Below are positions 13,590-25,873 of a stretch of 64,000 nt of DNA, in pieces. The stretch covers positions 25,918 to 89,917 of the forward strand of contig NW_025936691.1 of NCBI RefSeq assembly GCF_000764305.2. Reading direction: 5' to 3'. Numbering within the stretch: the first letter of the stretch is position 1; every line of letters starts with the position of its first letter. This DNA is from Hyalella azteca. Taxonomy: Eukaryota > Arthropoda > Malacostraca > Amphipoda > Hyalellidae. Below the pieces are notes generated by a model. That model searched no databases, was not told where the DNA came from, and was given only the letters and a program-made list of their open reading frames with translations. The translations under genes were made by a program, and so were the position numbers.

Positions 13590-14465
13590 TTGAGTCATTG
13601 GAAGATGCACCTATCAAAACTCGTCTTACTCAAATATGTACCAAATCTGATACTGCTCAAATTCGTACCTCTCAAATATGGCTTTTCCGAAATACGTATC
13701 TCAAATCTGGTAAGTCTCAGATCAGGTCTTGCTAAAAATAAGGATCTCTTTTATCTGGTATTTCTCATATTCAAGACCATCTGATCTGGTCTTGATCAAA
13801 CATGGATCTCTAATTATCCAATCTAATTTTGCTCAAGCACGGACCTCTCTAATCCGGTCTTGCTCAAACACGGACCTCTTTTAATATGGTCTTGTTTAAA
13901 CACGGACCTCTCTAATTTGGTCTTGCTCAAACATGTACCTCTTTAATCTGGCGTTGCTCAAACATGTACCTCTTTAATCTGGTGTTTCTCCAGCATGTAC
14001 CTATCTCATTTGATATTGCTCAAATACGGACCTTTTTTCTCTGGTCTTGCTCAAACATGTACCTCTTTTATCTGGTCTTGCTCAAACATGTACCTCTTTA
14101 TCTTGTCTTGTTCAAACATGCACCTCTTTAATCTGGTCTTGCTCAAACACGGACCTCTTTACTCTGGTCTTGCTCAAGCATGCACCCCTTTAATCTGGTG
14201 TTGCTCAAACATGTACCTCTTTAATCTGGTGTTTCTCCAGCATGTACCTATCTCATTTGATATTGCTCAAATACGGACCTTTTTACTCTGGTCTTGCTCA
14301 AACACGGACCTCTTTAATTTGGTCTTGCTCAAACATGTACCTCTTTTATCTGGTCTTGCTCAAACAGTACCTCTTTATCTGGTCTTGTTCAAACATGCAC
14401 CTCTTTAATCTGGTCTTGCTCAAACACGGACCTCTCTAATTTGATATTGTTCAAATACGGAAGTC
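13590..14465. repeat. 31-bp minisatellite with a 247-bp higher-order repeat
   Basis: Degenerate tandem units of 30-31 bp built on TCTGGTCTTGCTCAAACA and GTACCTCTTTA run across about 870 bp. A distinctive variant block (GGTGTTTCTCCAGCATG) recurs at 13981 and 14228, 247 bp apart. Eight monomers therefore form a higher-order unit. The open frames across this stretch come from the low stop content of the repeat and are not a gene. Confidence 0.88.
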
Positions 14466-15266
14466 CCAAACATGGTCTAGCTAAAAAATTGAACTCCGGG
14501 CATATATTTACACGAGTATCCCAAAAGTTTTGATTAAATTGAGTATGAAAGTTTAGTAATTGTTATAGGCTTAGAATCAACCCTTTGGCCTGGACTAAAA
14601 TCTCAGCCCACTGGCAGCAATATATATATTGATTAGAACTCAATGTACTATCAAAATGTCACCAAATCTGTTTGAATTTTTGCGCTCCATCTTTGTCGGG
14701 ATTGTGGATGTAAACGTTTCGTTTTTATCAAAATTGCCCACTAATAAAATGAACTTCATTTTCTATTCATAAATACATAAGAGATGAATCACTAGTGGAC
14801 GCGTTAATTTTTTCTATGTAATTGTGTAACTTGATGACTTTAGTTCAGGCAGTAAATTCAGCTGTCAACGGCTGCTATCTTACTGATGTATATTTTTCAA
14901 ACGAAAGTTAATATAATTACGTACGTTCATGTTTCACCTTGCAGCATCTGCAAATTCTCTTCGAACTGGATAAATAAATACATCTAACTTAGGAGATTTA
15001 ATTTTATTTACTCTGTTATTAATAAGTAGGAATTTTAAATCGATATTAAATGTTTTTACAGAGCGCATTTGCTAGGTGAACTTATTCGGTCATTAAACCA
15101 CATAGTTGTTACTTCAAGTTGATATTGATCATTTACGTATTGATGATTTGATCACTTGTAACGTGCCCTCGAAGTTCGATCCGAACGAGACGCCACGACA
15201 ATCTCTTCGTGGAATAATAATAATAATAATATACGTGAATATTTACTTATCAAATGTGAATGTTAC
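14466..15266. other. Intergenic, no gene seen
   Basis: AT-rich sequence with a short ATA/AAT microsatellite near 15210. No coding, RNA or transposon feature recognised. Confidence 0.5.
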
Positions 15267-15474
15267 CATGGTGAGTCAATGCAGTCGACAAGGTCGTGGT
15301 CGTTGACCTGGTACACCGAGAAGTTGGCCCTCCAAATAATCTGAGGCGCTGTCTGCATCAGCAGTTCTGACTGTCGCACATCTCTGGCTCGTCTGGTGAG
15401 CTCTTGAGAATACTTGACTGCAAAATGACTGATGCAATCTACCCCCAACCCAATTAAAATCATCAACCAATAGC
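15267..15474 (-). CDS. Candidate orphan exon, possibly RND/patched-like
   Basis: A 208-bp minus-strand segment is bounded by an AG (CT at 15475-15476) and a GT donor after ACCATG. It is open in one frame, reading MILIGLGVDCISHF followed by AVKYSQELTRRARDVRQ and then MQTAPQII. The pattern ILIG.GVD...HF...Y.xE followed by an amphipathic helix resembles the transmembrane-to-helix segment of RND/MMPL and patched-family transporters. No partner exons were found nearby, so it may be an isolated exon of a larger gene, a pseudogene piece or chance. The match is to a short pattern only. Confidence 0.3.
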
Positions 15475-15537
15475 CTGATTAATCGACTAATGACTTAATT
15501 CATCTCATCCTGTCATTTTTCTATTCCATTCCTTTTC

Positions 15538-15649
15538 AGCGCATTTTCTCATTTATGGAAAAAATGCACTATTGTGCTTGCCATGTCCGTCTGTCCGTCC
15601 GTCCGTCCGTCCGTCTGTCTTCACGTTTTCGTCGACGAGAAAATGCGCT
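15538..15649. repeat. MITE-like element with 13-bp terminal inverted repeats and a (CCGT)n core
   Basis: AGCGCATTTTCTC at 15538-15550 is the exact reverse complement of 15637-15649. Between them lies a TCCG tetranucleotide run (about 15588-15617). The 112-bp unit has the form of a miniature inverted-repeat element. No clear target-site duplication was identified. Confidence 0.5.
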
Positions 15650-16130
15650 CTCTGTCACTCACTGCAGTGAGTACTGAGTTATATTTTTGCGACTTTTTGG
15701 CCATTCTCTCAGTTTCCTCGTGACACATCACACATACAGGGTCAACAACCTCGATTTCTTGCATATCAAACGTCATTTCAGTTTTTTACTTACGTTATAC
15801 AGACCCAAGCTCTAACGCATTTTTCGAAACTGTAATTTCTTCTTCAAGGCACGTTTTTATTATATATTTAGTTTGGCAATCATCTCCTCATCAAATCTTA
15901 ATTGACACAACAACGCCGAAGCATTAATGTAATGAACTGAAATATTTCCGGTCAAGGGATCGTTCTTAACTCGAAAATTGTTCTAATTTCTTGAAGTGAT
16001 ATGGTTAGCTTCCCAAAAGTGATAGAGGAATATACTACTCATAGACTCATAGTCCCAGAGTGCTTTACTTGTTAATTGTTAGCGCTGGGATCCGAACACA
16101 TGAATGAGGTGCTTTTTAATGAAAAATCCC
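15650..16130. other. Intergenic, no gene seen
   Basis: AT-rich sequence; no coding, RNA or repeat feature recognised. Confidence 0.5.
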
Positions 16131-16132
16131 AT

Positions 16133-16375
16133 CAGTTAATGTACCATGATTACTTATATCAATAGTACAATTATGACTAATATCAATAATACAGTGATTG
16201 TTAATAATAATAGTACCATGATTGCTACTATCAATAATACAATAAATACTAATATCAATAGTACAATGATGACTAACATCGAAAAAACAATAATTACTAA
16301 TATCAATACCTAGTACAATGATTGCTCAAATCGAATGGACAATAATTGCTGAGATCAACACTGCAATGGTAAACA
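16133..16375. repeat. Degenerate about 25-bp tandem repeat (TACTAATATCAATAGTACAATGA-type)
   Basis: About ten diverged units containing ATATCAATA and a following TACAATGAT occur in head-to-tail order. Divergence is high, so this is an old array. Confidence 0.6.
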
Positions 16376-17153
16376 TTGAAGCACACGAACGGCAATTTAC
16401 GAAACAATTCCCATGAGTTATTATGGAAATTACTTTTTTTAACACAAATTGTCAAATGGAAATAACCAGGCTCTGAATTCAGCGTTTACGTCAATACCAA
16501 TACTATGCTCCCCATTTTTTACTGATTTATTATTCTGAATTTACTTTAATGAAGAAATGAAGGGAAATCTCCATGTTAACGAATTCGTTGATGCAGAATC
16601 AGTTCTTCAATCTAAGATTCTACTTTGAATACTAAAAATTCATCAGATGCACCTAAATACCTGCCAAAAACTTTTTAAATTTTAACTATGAATTCACATC
16701 AACATTTCATGAGCCACCATTCAAAAGGTAACGTCTTATTTGTTTTTATATTACAAACCAATATTGATAACTGCAACCTCAACGCTGGATTTAATCAGTA
16801 AATTCTTTTGCGATTTTGTTGTGACTGAAATTTTCCTGAATTTCTTTTATATTTTAAATGTTCATTGACGGTATATCTTCATTTGCGAGGCACAATAACA
16901 AAATCAAAAAGGTGTTTTCTCTCGAAATTAAGATCTGTTCTTCTTAAACTAGACAATGAAAAAAAACAATTAGTGATCATCTACACATTTTATTTAGTTA
17001 TAACTTTAATTTTCATGGAATGTACGCTCAGGATATGTTTACTCCTTCTTTCACAAATATAATTGAGTGGAGATGTATAAGGATAAACAGCATAATTTTG
17101 ACCGATCCTTGTTTCGCCTTTCTGTAGTGTCATGCAACAGGATATAGTCTCAT
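16376..17153. other. Intergenic, no gene seen
   Basis: AT-rich sequence without recognisable features. Confidence 0.45.
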
Positions 17154-17370
17154 CATGTCCGTGTTTCACTTCGCTGTAGCTATGCTGTAGACTGGTCTAC
17201 ATAGTATCCGTGTTTCACTTCGCTGTAGCTATGCTGAAGACTGGTCTACATAGTGTGCGTGTTCCACTTCGCTGTAGCTATGCTGAAGACATAGTCTACA
17301 TAGTGTGCGTGTTTCACTTCGCTGTAGCCATGCTGAAGACATAGTCTACATAGTGTCCATGTTTCACTTC
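17154..17370. repeat. About 49-bp minisatellite ending at an unresolved base
   Basis: Just over four units contain GTTTCACTTCGCTGTAGC followed by a CTACATAGTGT segment. The array stops exactly at a single N (17371), which suggests collapse or incomplete assembly. Confidence 0.8.
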
Positions 17371-17371
17371 N

Positions 17372-18347
17372 ACAAGTGTCATTTGTTTCTATGCGTTATA
17401 AGAAGCATGAGATTCGTTCGTAAGTTTGCCCCCTGCTTTCGTGAAGTCGAGAGGCAAGTCAAGTGGAGCCAAGGTTTACAGAAGTCATGTAGCAGGAGTG
17501 CCTGGTTATATCTAAGCAGCGTATCTAACTCCGTGATAGCGCTCCTTGTCTAAAGATGTTGACTGTAATTTTCAATCTGTTTGTCGAGGATTGTTCGTCA
17601 TCACGAAGACAATCTTAGAAGTGGTGCAAGCGTATAATGGTTATTCCCCATTCTTAGGTCTGAATTATCTTCATTTACTGTATAAGTCATCGAGGCAAAA
17701 ATTGTTCCTTGTAATTTCACTTAGAATTTAAATTAATTAATTCAGCGTGATATTGATATAAAGAATTAATTGAAAACATCATATTACTGATGATAATGGC
17801 TCGCTTGGTGACACGTAATGTAAGACTGAAACTGTTCAATAAACTTTTTATACGGCTAATTAAACGGGAATCCTGAGTCACTTAAAATCGGACTTGCTAA
17901 CGTAGGATATTCTCATATTAATTATACTTCATGTACCTACGCTGCTAAAAATTTAATTGATGAGATCATTATGAAGTTTAATCGATTCAAATGGAGAAAT
18001 AATGAGCCGGTTGGTTAGAAAACTTGATTGTTTGAGTATGAATCATGTGAACTAATTTATATCATTGTTCACACTCCTGTGAGGATCGACAGCCATTATT
18101 CGGTGATTATCTTGACTTTTTTCGTCTTGGAACTAATTTCTTTTATTTGTTCCTAAACAAACAGTCGCCATATCAATTATTACAATACGTCTGTTTGAAG
18201 TATGTACTAGTGAGCAATACCGTCGTGCTAATTTCAGTCCGGTCGATCCAGAAACTCTTCTCTTGTTAAGATGCGAAGAAATTGATGTTCTGCGAGACGT
18301 GAATATATCATAAAATTGTACGAGAGGTCAGTAATCGTTGCCAGCTA
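17372..18347. other. Intergenic, no gene seen
   Basis: AT-rich DNA with only short chance open frames. No homology recognised. Confidence 0.45.
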
Positions 18348-18530
18348 TTGATGAAACTAACGAGTTTTCTGACTCTTTGTATAGGGTTGTCTTACGAAAT
18401 CCGGGATGCGATTGAAATAAGCGTCTTTTTTACAACTANTTGATGAAACTAACGAGTTTTCTGACTCTTTGTATAGGGTTGTCTTACGAAATCCGGGATG
18501 CGATTGAAATAAGCGTCTTTTTTACAACTA
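18348..18530. repeat. 91-bp direct duplication on either side of an N (probable assembly gap artefact)
   Basis: The 91 bases at 18348-18438 recur exactly at 18440-18530, separated by one N at 18439. Identical flanks around a one-base gap usually mean two contig ends that overlap but were not merged. Real copy number is probably one. Confidence 0.8.
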
Positions 18531-20209
18531 AAGTCAAGATGTGATCGTATGCAACGAATTAAGTTGACTTGACTAAAATAGATGTACAAAAAGGCACATA
18601 ATACGTGACCCAACGCCTGCAGGGATGACGGATGTTAAAGTACATTCATATATTTCCGAACTTCTCTGACGCTGAGCTTGAATTAACGCATTTATTATTC
18701 AAATGATTGTTCATATGATGCAGAAGCGCAAATGCTCATCCTTCTACCCAAGTGCCATTGTGATACGAGAATGCTATCAGCCATCCTCGATCAGGCTCAA
18801 CAGGATATGAACGATAAATGTACTTTTTTCTGGGCGAGAAATTAACTAAAAATCCAGCAAAAAATACATTATGGAAATATATATATATAAAAATTAATAG
18901 TTTCTGGTATATTCATTCTAAATAGGATCGGGAGAATAATGTTCACCCAACTTTTGCGCTCCGTGTGATTATCGCTTGTATCTGCGCGCCGTGTTAACTT
19001 TTCACGTTTGGGTGCGGTGTACAGGTGAGCAAGGGAGAGGGGGCTACGAGGGGATTTTAGAAGTACTAGTTCTGAAATATTCTGCAGGCATGACTTGATG
19101 CAAAATCTTTCTATTTATCTTAAATTACTTGATCTGATTTCCTTCTGCGTGCAATTACTCGTTGGACCTTCGCTCTGCCTCTTGACACTGGAACCCTAGC
19201 TGGTATCAGTTGGTACTTGGTCCACCGTGGCTTGTAATTTGTTGATAGTGTACGCTTGTCAAGAATGAAATTTTTTTCTACAATATCTTCATGACCTGAG
19301 TCAGAAGTTACAAGTCTTTTGACAGTCCAGGCATATATTTGAGTCATTTTGAGCCTTTCAATGACTTTAAGGCTGGTATTGAAAACCGCAAGGCTTTGAA
19401 CAGGCTCGGCTCTCGCCTTGTGGAGAATTTGTTCGTGGCGGTGCTATGTGTCTTCGATTTTTTTTTTTACTCATTTGTTTGATTTAGATTTAGCCTGAGC
19501 TTGGATTATCTTCTCAAAAAGCGAAGTTGTGATTGTTCATACGATATAAAAGTAATTGTAATGAATCTTTATCTGATAAATTATTATAAATTAACAATAA
19601 TATCGGATGGCTGGAATCAAAATGACTATATTGGGAAGATGAAAAAATTGATTTAGAATTTGATAAGAACATAGTCACAACAGGCTCCATATTGAGTATT
19701 ATTGGGTACAATGGCCTTCAGCGATACTCTTTCTTAGGCATAATGGTAATGTTTAAAATGGTAATTTAATATCATTTTATACTGGCGCATCGTTCGATTT
19801 GTCAAGGTAAAAGCAAAGGACCGGCTTAAGATCCTGCCGCAGTAGCGAAGTCCACGAGTGCCCGGAAGGCTGAGGCGCTCAAGAGTTGGTGAGTGATAAG
19901 CTCGTGAACTTCATGCGCAGGGGAGGCATTCCTCGTGGACTTTGAACTGCTTTTCTTTGTGCTTCAAGCTTTCATTTCCCGAATTTTATTGTTGTTTTCT
20001 GGCAGCTTATCGTTACGCGCTGCTACTGCTTTTTGGAAGTTAACATTTGTTCTAGCACTCACTTCCTTTCTCAACTCTTTACTGAGAAAGAAACTAAAAA
20101 AATCTTTACCTATCCATCTTTTTGTATCAAAAAGTATCAAATAATTTGTCATTTCTAATTTGTTATTGGTTCATTAGATGTGTTCTTGCATAGTTTTCTA
20201 GTCATATTG
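18531..20209. other. Intergenic, no gene seen
   Basis: AT-rich sequence. A minus-strand open frame at 19120-19347 ends in a very basic tail (SRGRAKVQRVIARRRKSDQ), but no family is recognised and no splice context supports it. Confidence 0.4.
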
Positions 20210-20905
20210 AAACGCAAGCGAATAAATCCTTTTAAACTGCTTGGAGTGATGGGACTTTTACGCGTGCCTATAGATGCAGAAGCGACGAAGCTGTTGTTCA
20301 ACGCTGTTGCGCGCCCAAAGCTAGAGTTCGGTAACGCCGTGTGGTAACCGATAATTGAAAAGAACAACAATTTAGCCGAGAGAGTTCAAATACGTGTAAC
20401 AATGATAATTTCAGGCTTAAAGGGGAAGTCTTATGAATAAATATGAAAAATTATGATGCTTTCAAGTTTCTGTCATCGACGTCTGCGTGGTCACAGAAGG
20501 ATTAATAAAATTTCAAACATGAACCAACACCAGGGGCCACGGCTATACATTTAAAAAAATGCGTTGCAACTTAAAAAATGCGTTGTTGCACACAACAACA
20601 TTTCTTCTGACTTCGAGTCACCGACATGTGGAGCACCCTCCCTGATAATATTGTTGACGGTCCGAGTACGAAGGCGTTCAGGAATAAACTCGAGTTACTA
20701 GACAATGTTATGCGAAAGCATATGTTCAGTCTTGCAATGCCTACAGAACTAGTAAAAGTCCAGTGATGATGCAAAACCTACGTCAGTTAAAAAGATCCAA
20801 AAGACCAGTTTCTAGATCTGCGAACGAGTTACAAAAAGAACAAGAATCGGCTACAGGCCTAAACAGGCCTATTTCTCCAACGCTGAAGATATTGTGATAT
20901 GATAT
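20210..20905 (+). mobile_element. Decayed non-LTR retrotransposon (LINE) 3' fragment, copy 1
   Basis: Plus-strand translation gives KRKRINPFKLLGVMGL then ARPKLEFGNAVW, the segment after the RT palm in LINE elements (RPxLEYGxxVW). Broken frames follow that match copy 2 at 51.4 kb: the TNTRGH-, FFSLRITDMWNSLPD- and AFKNRL-type blocks. Stops and indels abound. The 3' untranslated tail after 20765 is also similar to copy 2, so both derive from one family. It is a 5'-truncated dead copy. Confidence 0.75.
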
Positions 20906-21552
20906 TATAGTTTCTGTCGTTTTTGCGATTACATTCCATAAATATTTCGTTGTATATGAGTATCCAAAAAGTGTCACATACCTGTTTAATAAAGACGTCG
21001 ATGAATCGAAAAATACGTTTATTGAATAAAACGATTGATTTAACCATATTTCTATCATTAATTTAATACAGAAATTCGTTTATATTTCCTTGTGCTTCAT
21101 GCCTAAATAGTTGGGTATTAAAAGAGATAGGGAAAATGGATGCATCGCATCATAAACATTCCATAACTGCAAGAAGAAGTCGTGAAATGCTTCAATTCAC
21201 AATTTATTGAACTTTCGAACACTCTTTGAATACACGCTGTGCACTGAGCTGTTTTAATTTTATCATCTTTATATATAATTCAGTGTCGAAATGTGATTTA
21301 AGGATGCTCTTCTTAACTGATTTAAAAATATGCTGAGAAGAAATAGAAATGGATATGATATCACTAATCACTAATGATAAGCTATTTCTTCATTACTGAA
21401 CTCTTGTTATTCTCATAACGAAGGCAAACATTGTAACCGGACAATTGGAACAATTATTCCCAATTTTTTCTTTTTCTGTTGCTGTTCGGGCGAGCTGTTG
21501 CCCCAACCTCGTCCCAATGTCCCATGTCTCTCATCGCCGCACCTGCGCCCCG
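20906..21552. other. Intergenic, no gene seen
   Basis: AT-rich sequence with nothing recognisable. Confidence 0.45.
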
Positions 21553-21866
21553 GTAATTACTCAGAAAAATAGATGTGCCATATTGTCAAAATGTTGATAC
21601 ATTCTCTAAAAGTAGCCCTGATACGCCCTCTTGCAGGGCCTAACTGCATCAGGATGACAACTAGAAGGGCGAAATGGGCATCGCAATTTGGACAGTCTCG
21701 ATCATTTCAGTAATTACTCAGAAAAATAGATGTGCCATATTGTCAAAATGTTGATACATTCTCTAAAAGGAGCCCTGATACGCCCTCTTGCAGGGCCTAA
21801 CTGCGTCAGGATGAGATCTAGAAGGGCGAAATGGGCATCGCAATTTGGACAGTCTCGATCATTTCT
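21553..21866. repeat. 157-bp tandem duplication containing GATACGCCCTCTT
   Basis: Copies at 21553-21709 and 21710-21866 are nearly identical, with a handful of substitutions. Each contains CTGATACGCCCTCTTGCAGG and ends TCGCAATTTGGACAGTCTCG. A diverged relative lies at 62539-62630, so this is a dispersed repeat that duplicated locally. Confidence 0.8.
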
Positions 21867-22763
21867 CCCACTGAGCTGAGTGCGTGGTGCGACTTTACCT
21901 CGACCACCAATCGGCGAGCACCGAATACAATTATTGTTTTACTAACTGCGATGTAAGTAAAGTTTATTAAAATAACTAGGGAAAGTATTCAATTGAGAAA
22001 AATTTATTTATGCGATTTAGGAATTTTCGTTGATGAACGGGAAACGGATTGTAATATTCACTTCTTTTAATCTGTAGGATCTATAAAGTTGTAACGCCTA
22101 CAAGCTCTTTAGCGTTTTCATATTAAATATTTATTTATTTGCAACCCATAAACTCTCTCACTTGAGAGATAACCCTCCGAAAGTTATTTCAAATTGGGGG
22201 AATATTTTGTGCTATGGTGGAAGTTACGGAAATCAATGATTCAAATAGTTGAGTAGTTAGTTGTAGATTTTTCATTGATGCGTTATTTTGATGAAGCAAT
22301 TTAATCATTAAATCAACAGTTGTTTATTCTGTGAATCATCAAATGGAATTTCATCTGAAAATAGCTCGTATTAAACTAAAAAATTACTGATAGAATACAA
22401 GGTCGACTTTGTCGATGGGTTGGAACCCGTTTTAACCCATTTTAATAAGCAGAGTGATCAATGAAATGTAAATTGGCAAATCAAATTAATGGTTCGTAGA
22501 GCTTACGCGGCTGCGTTACGGTGAAAGATTTGCGATACTAAGGTGTAAAATTGGATAATTACAGCCAAATCTCATTGAGCCATATTTTCAAAGTCGCAGT
22601 GAATTTCGTACGTAAAATTTCGTTTTTAGCTATCTATTGAAGCTGTACACTGTTTCGTTTCAACAAAGTAAGGAAAACGCAATCGACTCATGGAAGGGTA
22701 TGTTAATCGACCGTCTTGATATAAATCAACCTACATGCCTCGTCATAGTTTTATAGACAGGTC
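21867..22763. other. Intergenic, no gene seen
   Basis: AT-rich sequence, no features recognised. Confidence 0.45.
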
Positions 22764-23400
22764 TTGACTTATATAATTCCGCCTACAGTTATGGACATAA
22801 TTCCACCAACTGGTGTCGACATTTTTCCACCTACTGGTCTTGACAATATTTCACCAACAGGTCTTGACACAATTTCACCAAGAGGTCTTGACACAATTTC
22901 ACCAAGAGGTCTCGTCACAATTTCACCAAGAGGTCTTGACACAATTTCACCAAGAGGTCTTGTCACAATTTCATCAACAGATTGCGACACAATTTCACCA
23001 ACAGGTCTTGACACAATTTCATCAACAGATTGCGACACAATTTTACCAACAGGTCTCGACACAATTTCACCAACAGGTCTTGACACAATTTCACCAACAG
23101 GTCTCGACACAATTTCACCAACAGGTCTCGATATAATTTCACCAACAGGTCACGACACAATATCAACAACAGGTCTCGACACAATTTCACCAACAAGTAT
23201 CGACACAATTTTACCAATAGGTCTCGACTCAATTTTATCAACAGGTCTTAACATTATTCCATCTACAGGTCTCGACACAACTTCACCAACAGGTCTCATA
23301 TAATTTCACCAACAGGTCTCGATATAATTTCACCAACAGGTTTCGGCACAATTTCACCAACAGATCTTAACATTTTTCCACCAATAGTTATTGAAATAAT
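22764..23400. repeat. 24-bp minisatellite (AATTTCACCAACAGGTCTTG-type)
   Basis: About 26 units of 24 bp, each close to AATTTCACCAACAGGTCTTG followed by ACAC, form the array, with degenerate units at both ends. Because 24 is divisible by three, the array is open in several frames on both strands and mimics an octapeptide-repeat protein (TISPTGLD). No splice sites, start context or family support coding. Confidence 0.92.
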
Positions 23401-24654
23401 TAGACATGCTTGTCAGCGCTGTTCGTGACCTCTCGCGCAACCCATATCTTTCTGCACCCTAGAGTCAAGAGTGTTGATGGGTATATGATAAGGAATGCTC
23501 TCTAAATGATTACGCTACCTCAAGCTTAATTGTATGCCCTACAAGAAGAAGTTTTCCTCTGTAAAATAAGAACTGAACTCACAGCCATGTCAAAGATACT
23601 TAGTCATCTAGTTTAATTACCGTAAACGATTTAATTTTCATTGGTCCACTTTTTTAGTTAATATGAGTTTGCTGCGTACTTATTTTGATCGCTTGTTGGT
23701 GTAATTGCTGAGGATAATAAAGTAAATGCGTACAATTCTGAAGAATTTTAAAGCTCTTACAGTTCCAATGACTGAATTAAAGTATTGCCTTATTGATATC
23801 TCGCTATCAGTTGTGGTGTGAACTTTAAATATTGGTTGTAGGTCGATTTGATATTCATTTCATCAGTTTCCGTGAGCAAATGAAAGATAACATGGATAAG
23901 AAAAAAGTAAATTCAGAACTAACTTATTCCTAATTCTTCGCCGTTGATGCGTAATCATTTATGACAAGTTTTAAGCCATGCACTCTTGCGTCATCCTCCC
24001 CATACGCTTCTCTTCAGACATCTGACCAACGCAAATCAATACGCCGAGGCCATAAATTTGAACTATGGTTAAAACAACATTATTCCGTTGGCCACATTTT
24101 GTCCATGTAAGAAATGAAGAGAATGAAGTAGGTTATAATTGACAGTAAACTTTTCTGGTCGCTATCAAGGAACCGTCCTCGCTGAAGTTAAGAAATTCTG
24201 TTGACATTTCCCACCATTTCTCCCTATTTACATACTTCTGCCGATCTCAGGGCTAGCGCGAGCAGCCATTTAACAACTTTAATTCGAATTATATTTGTTC
24301 TCCTTTTCTGTAACTGTTCAACTTAAGTGCTTTCGAGATACTAAAGCAAACGACCGATTAGAATGCATCTGTCGAAATAATGCAAAATACTTAATTTTGA
24401 GCTCGACAGCTGCTCGCTAACACGACCACTTGCTAATTCAACCACGTAAATTCATGGCCGTGGGACAAGAGTCCTGTCATACTTACAGCGCTAATTGTAA
24501 TTATTTACATAGCGAATAGGTCACAATAAAAACTCTATAATGAGCGAAAAATTACTTTTAGGCTGTGTTATTCTATAAATAAAATTGAGCCATGTTCGAT
24601 TAGTAGTGTGGAGTTTCTAGAAGGTTGGCGGTGTTTCAACGGTTTTTAGCCTAT
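23401..24654. other. Intergenic, no gene seen
   Basis: AT-rich sequence, no features recognised. Confidence 0.45.
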
Positions 24655-25239
24655 ACAGGGTGATTCACGGAAACTTCCTGATCTGAAAATTAAGAGTTCT
24701 TTCCAATACAAATTCAATTGAAAAAAGACATTGCCCGCATTTTAGTATCACTTAGTTCTAAAGATGACATCGGACAATGGACGGCCCATTGCATTAAGTT
24801 AGCCCATTTGTGAAGTTCCTCTCAACTTGCTGAAGCATAGGCCTTCGTAAGTAATGACCTCATCTTTAGCGGTGATCTTCTTTGGCCGGCCCGATCCCAC
24901 AATTAGGCTCCGTGTGATTTTTTGGTGGAATTTTCTTAAATCAATTGTTTACAATGACTGTCCAAGGACCCTACCTCGTTTGAAGAACAACATACGCCAA
25001 GCCATCGCAAGTCGCAACATACCCCTCAATATGCTTAAGCGAGTTGAACGGAACTCCAAAAATCGAATAACTGAATGCACTAACAATGGGGCCGTCATTT
25101 GTTCGATGTCATCTTTAAAACTAAGTAATACAAAAATTCAGCTAATGCCTTTTGCAATAAAACTTACATTGTGATGGTAACTTTACTGGTCCTTTTTTAT
25201 TGATCGTTAAAATCAGGAAATTTCTGTGAATTACCCTGT
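24655..25239 (+). mobile_element. Mariner/Tc1-like DNA transposon remnant with 28-bp TIRs
   Basis: Terminal inverted repeats at 24655-24682 and 25212-25239 match at about 25 of 28 positions (outer bases ACAGGGT, ending in CCTGAT). In between, the plus strand at about 24880-25110 reads GRPDPTIRL then LKSIVYNDCPRTLPRLKNNI and a KNRITECTNNGA tail. This corresponds to the last quarter of a DDE transposase (WPPRSPDLTP..FFLWG.LK..VY...P.TL..L...I). The element is under 600 bp, so most of the transposase is missing: an internally deleted, inactive copy. Exact target duplication is unclear. Confidence 0.75.
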
Positions 25240-25730
25240 TTATTCAACGCTCCGCAGTTCGAAAGACTCCACTGTTTCATCATAATTATAATTTCGACGT
25301 CGCAACAGCAGGAGTGAGAATTGGAACCTCGGACTCTACTTCAGAGATAAGGCGTCAGAGATTAGAGGTTGATCGAGATATGGAGTCAAGCACCGGGCAT
25401 CTTGACAGCGCACTGTGTACTCTTGTCGTTTGATCAACCCTGTTTTCCGTCAACTCCATTACACAATAAGCAGCAGCTAATCAAAGTATATGAATAAAAT
25501 TCATTATGATGATAACATTCCATTATAATTTTCTGTTAAGCTGTTGATAATAGTAAATCTCTTAAAATTAACAGCTCGGATTACTAATGCCTCAGAAAAT
25601 AGGAGTAAATAAGTCTTCACGACGGTAGCTACCGTTCTAAGCTCTCACGTTTTACCCTAAATGGAAATGGATGACAATGATATTCAAATAGCATTTCTTT
25701 CTCGGGTACAAGTAAATCCCGTTTCCAGCA
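25240..25730. other. Intergenic, 3' of CCDC86-like gene
   Basis: No gene recognised. Confidence 0.45.
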
Positions 25731-25736
25731 TTTATT
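25731..25736 (-). terminator. AATAAA polyadenylation signal candidate for the CCDC86-like gene
   Basis: The minus-strand hexamer AATAAA lies 138 bases past the stop codon at 25874, a normal distance for a short 3' UTR. No downstream element was evaluated. Confidence 0.45.
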
Positions 25737-25873
25737 CAAATACTCGCATGACATCGATCATGTTTTGATCAGCCGAGTCAAGCCAAAGATGGATCCCTCA
25801 AAAAATTTTATGGCATTGCATTAAGTCCCATTAAATTAGGAGACAATGAAAGACGAACTCAAGCGACTGAAAT

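Noticed and set aside
13995..14408. 137-codon hydrophobic repeat frame
   Set aside because: It follows a 31-bp minisatellite; the frame rotates through units as expected for a non-triplet period.
19120..19347. 75-codon minus-strand frame with basic tail
   Set aside because: No family recognised, no splice or promoter support; length is within chance expectation for this much DNA.
22764..23303. 179-codon open frame of TISPTGLD octapeptides
   Set aside because: It is the translation of a 24-bp minisatellite and is also open on the opposite strand; no start context, splicing or family.
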